Source: Geodermatophilus normandii | Lineage (GTDB): Bacteria > Actinomycetota > Actinomycetes > Mycobacteriales > Geodermatophilaceae | Assembly: GCF_003182485.1 (NCBI RefSeq) | Contig: NZ_QGTX01000001.1 | Span: forward strand, 1,818,001 to 1,882,000 | Length of the DNA: 64,000 bases | Direction: 5' to 3' | Shown: in pieces, positions 60,223-64,000 of the stretch | How the letters are laid out: every line of letters begins with the position of its first letter | Position numbering within the stretch: the first letter of the stretch is position 1 | The notes under the pieces: generated by a model | What the model was told of the DNA's origin: nothing | Database searches by the model: none | The model's input: only the letters and a program-made list of their open reading frames with translations | Translations under genes and position numbers: made by a program

Positions 60223-60630
60223 ATGGAACCGCACGACGCCGGCATGGAAGCGGCCGAGCGGGCCGAGTCCGCGAGCCGACGCACGCACGAGATCGCCGAG
60301 CGGCTCACGCGGCTGGCCACGGACCGGCGGTCGGAGGTGGGTGACCTCCGGAGCGCCCGTCGGCATGCGGAGGAGGCACAGCGACGCGCTGAGGACTCCC
60401 TGCGCCGGGCGGTGGCCGGGCACGAGCGGGCGGCACGCAGTCACGAGCGGGCCGCCCAGGTCCACGAGCAGGCCGCCCGTCGGGGGCTCGGGGACGTCGT
60501 CGAGCACGAACGGCAGGCCGAGCGCCACCGGCGGGATGCCCAGGCCGATCACGACGAGGCGGCCCTCGACAGGGAGCGGACGGACTGGACCGGCCACGAC
60601 GGTGCCACCCCCGCCGAGGCGGGCACGTGA
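60223..60630 (+). CDS. Small coiled-coil protein, His/Arg/Glu/Ala-rich
   Basis: A 135-residue, highly charged protein predicted to be almost wholly helical. It has repeats such as RRAVAGHERAARSHERAAQV and HEQAARRG, spaced for a coiled coil, and no membrane segment. ATG chosen with GAGGAGGTG six bases upstream; longer in-frame options lack this. Its stop overlaps the start of the PAS-GAF-ANTAR gene (GTGA), so the two are co-translated. I do not recognise a named family; similar short genes are common near ANTAR genes in related actinobacteria (impression, not searched). Confidence 0.7.
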   Translation: MEPHDAGMEAAERAESASRRTHEIAERLTRLATDRRSEVGDLRSARRHAEEAQRRAEDSLRRAVAGHERAARSHERAAQVHEQAARRGLGDVVEHERQAERHRRDAQADHDEAALDRERTDWTGHDGATPAEAGT

Positions 60631-62009
60631 GCGCCGACGCAGCGCGACCGGACGAGAGCCCCGGCCCGGACATCGGCGTCGTCCCCGACCTGCTGCGTGT
60701 CCCTCCGCCGGCCGAACGAGGGCCCGACCACCTGCTGGCCCAGCTGGCCGACGTCCAGGTGGCGCACGAGGAGCTGCGCGTCGCCGAAGAGGAGATGCGG
60801 GTCCAGCAGGAGCAGATCACCCAGCTGCTCCTCCAGCATGCCGCGGAGCGCCGCTGGCGGGGGCAGATGACAGCGCTGCTCCCCCTGGGGATCTTCCTCA
60901 CCGACGGCAACGGCATGCTCCACGAGGCGAACCCGGCGCTGGCGGTGCACCTCGGGACCGCGCTCCAGCGGCTGCGGGGCAAGCCGTTGAGCGTCTTCCT
61001 GGCGCCGGAGGACGTCCGGCCGTTCCGGTCCGCGCTGCGCGAGCTGAGCTCCGGAACGGCGGTCGACCAGACGCTCACCGTGACCGTGCACCCGCGGCGG
61101 CGGGCGCCGCTGCGGGCCCATCTGTTCGGCTTCACGGAGTCCGCCGACCACCGCGCGTCGGCGGTACGCGTGCAGTGGGTGCTGATCCCGGAGGAGGTGG
61201 TCGTCGACGGAGCCCCCGACGACCGCGAGGAGCGGGCCGTTCCGCCGAGTGTCGAGGTCGACGCCGGCGAAGAGGCCGCTGAGCGGATCTCCACGGCGCA
61301 GGTCATCGGGCTGGCCACGGCGCTCACCGAGCTGTCCGCGCTGCCCGTCTCGGAGGGCGACCGGCAGCGGCTGCTCGGCCGGATGGCCGCGCTGATCAGG
61401 GGCGCGGTGCCCGCCGCGGACTGGGTCAGCATCACGCTGGGCAGTCCGCGGGACCCGCAGCGGCTGGGCAGCGACTCACCGCAGGCGCAGTCGTTCGACG
61501 GTCGGCAGGTGCAGGCCGCCCAGGGCCCCTGCTGGGACGCCTACCGGCTCGGTTCGGTGGTGGTCACCGACGACGTGGCCGCCGATCTGCGCTGGCCGGC
61601 CCTGGCCCCGCTCGTCGGCGCCGGTCCGGTCCGCAGCGTCCTCGCCGTTCCGCTGCACGAGGACGGCGCGACCTCGGGCGCCATCAACGTCTACTCCGGG
61701 CGGACGGCCGCCTTCGGGCCGGCCGGTCGGCGCATCGGCGAGCTCGTGGCCGCCGCCGTGGCGGGGGTCCTGCAGAACGTCGCGGAGCGCGAGGCCATGC
61801 AGCAGCTCGCGGTCAACCTCGAACGGGCCCTCGGGTCCCGCGCGGTCATCGACCAGGCCAAGGGCATCCTCATGGGACGGCTCGGCGTCGATGCCGATGA
61901 CGCCTTCGCCCGACTGGTGGCCCTGAGCAACCGGCACAACGTGAAGGTGCGTGACCTCGCTGTGCTCGTCGTCGGGGGGCACGTCGACGGCGTGCTGGCG
62001 GCCGACTGA
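60627..62009 (+). CDS. PAS-GAF-ANTAR signalling protein, predicted RNA-binding antiterminator
   Basis: A 460-residue cytoplasmic sensor. After a coiled coil (VQVAHEELRVAEEEMRVQQE) comes a PAS domain (LLPLGIFLTDGNGMLHEANP), then a GAF domain (about residues 230-390; VRSVLAVPLHEDGATSGAIN) and a C-terminal ANTAR domain (LGSRAVIDQAKGILMGRLGV, with DADDAFARLVALSNRHNVKV). ANTAR domains bind paired hairpins in mRNA leaders and suppress termination. GTG start overlaps the coiled-coil gene. The signal and RNA targets are unknown. Confidence 0.92.
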   Translation: MSADAARPDESPGPDIGVVPDLLRVPPPAERGPDHLLAQLADVQVAHEELRVAEEEMRVQQEQITQLLLQHAAERRWRGQMTALLPLGIFLTDGNGMLHEANPALAVHLGTALQRLRGKPLSVFLAPEDVRPFRSALRELSSGTAVDQTLTVTVHPRRRAPLRAHLFGFTESADHRASAVRVQWVLIPEEVVVDGAPDDREERAVPPSVEVDAGEEAAERISTAQVIGLATALTELSALPVSEGDRQRLLGRMAALIRGAVPAADWVSITLGSPRDPQRLGSDSPQAQSFDGRQVQAAQGPCWDAYRLGSVVVTDDVAADLRWPALAPLVGAGPVRSVLAVPLHEDGATSGAINVYSGRTAAFGPAGRRIGELVAAAVAGVLQNVAEREAMQQLAVNLERALGSRAVIDQAKGILMGRLGVDADDAFARLVALSNRHNVKVRDLAVLVVGGHVDGVLAAD

Positions 62010-62038
62010 CCGCTCCGTGCGACGAGCCCCGCAGGGGG

Positions 62039-63985
62039 TCAGGCGTCGGCGGGGTCCATCAGCACCACCGCGCCGCCCCGCTCGCCGGGCACGTGCTGGA
62101 AGGCGCTGACGGTCACACGGACGCGCACCCGGCGGCCGCGCCGGTTGACCGCGTCCAGCTCGAGCGTCTCGTGCGGCTCCCCCTCCCCGGCGACCTGGCG
62201 CCGCAGCAGCGGCTGGAGCTCGACGACCGGGAGGCCGATGTCGAGGCTCAGGAGGAACTGCCCACGGGCCTCGTCGGACCGGATGCCCCAGAGGTCCTCA
62301 GCTGCGTCGTTCCAGGCGAGGACCCGCATCTCGGGATCCACGACCACGACGCCGACGCGGAAGCTGCCGAGCACACCGGCCATGAACCGGTTGAGGGCGC
62401 CGACCTCGTCGGTGGTGGTGCGCAGCTCCTCGTTGGTGGAGTGGAGCTCGTCGTTCATCGACTGGAGCTCCTCGTTCATCGTCTCCAGTTCCTCGTTGGT
62501 CGACTGGAGCTCCTCGTTCGTCGTCTCCAGTTCCTCGACCGTCGACTGGAGCTCCTCGTTGGTGGTCTCCAGTTCCTCGTTGGTGGACTGCAGTTCCTCG
62601 TAGGCGGTCTCGAGTTGGCGGTTGGCGTACTCGAGCTCCTGGCGCAGCCGGCTGTACTGGGTGACGTCCTCGAAGGTGACCGTCGTCCCCAGGAAGGTGC
62701 CGTCCTCGCGGTAGAGCGGGATCACCTGGACGTCGAAGACGTCGGGCTCCTGACCGGGCCGGCGGCGCTCGACCGCCCGGTTCTGTACCGGTGACCTGTT
62801 GGCGTGCGCCTCGGTGAGCGCGGTCCGCAGCTCCACCGGCCGGTAGGAGACCTCCAGGTCCTGGATGGGCCGTCCGACGTCGCGGCCGTCGACCCCGAGC
62901 AGCCGCTCGGCCTGCCGGTTCACCATGGCCAGGCGCCCGTCGGCATCGAGGGCGAGCTGGGCCGTCGGCGCGGCGAGCATCGCCTCCCGCCGCAGCCGGG
63001 ACAGCTCCCCCTCCCCGACCCCGAGACCTCCCCGCGGGATGGCGGGGGCGGTCCGCCGCTCGACCGCCGGCTGGGCGTCCCGCTTGCGGAAGAAGCGGCG
63101 GCTGAGGTCGACCGGGGCGAACAGCTGCCCGTGTGAGAGCAGCATCTCGGCCTTGCCGAGGAACAGCAGCCCCTCCGGGTTGAGCGCGAAGTGCAGCCGG
63201 CTCAGGATGCGGCTCTGCGTCTCGGCGTTGAAGTACATGAGGGTGTTGCGGCACAGGAGGAGGTCGACGTGTGAGATCGGCGCGTCCTGCACGAGGTCGT
63301 TGCGACCGAAGATCACCGACCGCCGCAGGTCCTTGCGGAACGCGAACCGCGAGCCGTCGGGCTGGAAGTACTCCTCGACCTGCGCCGCCGTCAGGCCGGC
63401 CAGCTCGCGTTCGGTGAAGACCGCCAGCCGGGCCTGCGCCAGCGCTTCCTCGTCGACGTCGGTCGCATAGATCTTCACGCGCTGCCGGAACTGCTCGGCG
63501 CCGAGCGCCTCGGCCAGCAGGATGGCGAGGCTGTAGGCCTCCTGTCCTGACGCCGATCCGGCACTCCAGACCCGGATGGTGGGCCCGGCCGCCGCGATGA
63601 GCGGTGGCAGCAGCCGCTCCCGCAGGTGCTCCCAGGCGGGCCGGTCGCGGAAGAAGCTCGTCACGTTGATCAGGACGGTGTTGAACAGCGGGGTGAACTC
63701 GTCGGGGTGCACCTCGAGGTAGTCCTGGTAGTCGGCCGTGGACGCCATGCCGACCTCCGCCATCCGGCGTCGCACCCGTCGCATGAGGCTGGGCCGCTTG
63801 TAGCCCGTGAAGTCGAAGCCGCGGCGCTCGCGGAGGAAGACCAGGAGCGACTCGAAGGCCGGATCGGGCATCTCCGCTGCCCCGGTCACCTCCTCGGGCA
63901 CGTCCTCGTCGGCGGGGGCGGCGTCCGGGTCCTCGGCGTCGAGCGGCAGCCGGCTCTCCAGGGGGGCGTCGTCCTGCGCGCTCAC
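62039..63985 (-). CDS. CheR-type methyltransferase with PAS domains and heptad coiled coil
   Basis: A 648-residue hybrid. Residues about 40-300 are a CheR SAM-dependent methyltransferase (NVTSFFRDRPAWEHLRERLL, IRVWSAGSASGQEAYSLAIL, ISHVDLLLCRNTLMYFN). A PAS domain follows near 335-450 (LALDADGRLAMVNRQAERLL), then a nine-heptad coiled coil, then a second PAS (GVVVVDPEMRVLAWNDAAED) at the end. Such proteins are usually CheB-CheR-PAS fusions; no CheB domain is present here, but one could lie beyond the right edge. GTG start with CAGGGAGCC upstream. Convergent with the ANTAR gene. Confidence 0.92.
   Translation of the reverse strand: MSAQDDAPLESRLPLDAEDPDAAPADEDVPEEVTGAAEMPDPAFESLLVFLRERRGFDFTGYKRPSLMRRVRRRMAEVGMASTADYQDYLEVHPDEFTPLFNTVLINVTSFFRDRPAWEHLRERLLPPLIAAAGPTIRVWSAGSASGQEAYSLAILLAEALGAEQFRQRVKIYATDVDEEALAQARLAVFTERELAGLTAAQVEEYFQPDGSRFAFRKDLRRSVIFGRNDLVQDAPISHVDLLLCRNTLMYFNAETQSRILSRLHFALNPEGLLFLGKAEMLLSHGQLFAPVDLSRRFFRKRDAQPAVERRTAPAIPRGGLGVGEGELSRLRREAMLAAPTAQLALDADGRLAMVNRQAERLLGVDGRDVGRPIQDLEVSYRPVELRTALTEAHANRSPVQNRAVERRRPGQEPDVFDVQVIPLYREDGTFLGTTVTFEDVTQYSRLRQELEYANRQLETAYEELQSTNEELETTNEELQSTVEELETTNEELQSTNEELETMNEELQSMNDELHSTNEELRTTTDEVGALNRFMAGVLGSFRVGVVVVDPEMRVLAWNDAAEDLWGIRSDEARGQFLLSLDIGLPVVELQPLLRRQVAGEGEPHETLELDAVNRRGRRVRVRVTVSAFQHVPGERGGAVVLMDPADA
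62414..62602 (-). repeat. 21-bp repeats encoding nine heptads of a coiled coil
   Basis: Nine consecutive seven-residue units of the form xEELQST or NEELETT (residues about 462-524) are encoded by imperfect 21-bp direct repeats. They lie between the two PAS domains of the CheR hybrid and would form a parallel coiled coil linking sensor modules. Confidence 0.85.
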
Positions 63986-64000
63986 CGATCAGGCTCCCTG

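Overview
This is a 64 kb chromosomal stretch of a very high-GC actinobacterium. Codon use is strongly G/C at third positions, GTG starts are common, neighbouring genes often overlap as GTGA or ATGA, and the gene set (BldC-like and bS22 proteins, Rex, system II cytochrome c maturation, the menaquinone route, a 14-gene nuo operon, KorAB, Rpf, ANTAR) fits the Actinomycetia. Gene order and protein style suggest the Geodermatophilaceae (Blastococcus, Geodermatophilus, Modestobacter). That family assignment is inference and has not been searched.

Layout. 1-9 kb: the end of proC, a BldC-like DNA-binding protein, the 32-residue ribosomal protein bS22, an SDR epimerase, a PlsC-like acyltransferase, then on the minus strand a HAD phosphatase, a DUF5667 membrane protein and an ECF sigma factor with an 88-residue N-terminal extension. 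As I recall it, this resembles the Streptomyces bldN/rsbN neighbourhood. An acyl-CoA synthetase and a glutaredoxin-like protein follow. 9-21 kb: rex, hemA, hemC, hemD, hemB, hemL, then ResA, CcdA, ResB and CcsB, i.e. heme synthesis followed by cytochrome c maturation. 21-34.6 kb: two small proteins around a tandem repeat, an Lrp-type regulator without a normal start codon, and menaquinone genes (menA, menE, menC, menD, isochorismate synthase, menG, probable menJ). Inside this block sits a cell-wall resuscitation factor gene behind a c-di-AMP riboswitch. 34.7-52 kb: nuoA to nuoN followed by a polyprenyl diphosphate synthase. 52-64 kb: a PQQ-type sugar dehydrogenase lipoprotein, a PNPOx/MocR divergent pair, korB-korA, an M48 protease, and a sensory group (coiled-coil protein, PAS-GAF-ANTAR protein, CheR-PAS protein).

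How it works together. Most of the window builds one respiratory chain: heme and cytochrome c assembly, quinone head group and tail, complex I, and a ferredoxin-linked 2-oxoacid oxidoreductase. The NADH sensor Rex ties it together: one box lies over the rex promoter and a perfect 18-bp box lies just downstream of the nuo -10 element.

Quality. At least five genes (the DUF5667 gene, resB, menE, rpf, nuoM) are broken by frameshifts at short C or G runs or in Pro/Ala linkers. In the four that could be reconstructed simply, adding a base to the run restores family-like protein, which points to base under-calling rather than real decay. I saw no tRNA, rRNA, insertion sequence, prophage or CRISPR array. 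No clearly new multi-gene system was found. The most original signals are a covarying intergenic hairpin family with a 48-bp tandem expansion, the two-site Rex circuit, the riboswitch-controlled three-domain wall enzyme, and an apparent AUC-start regulator.
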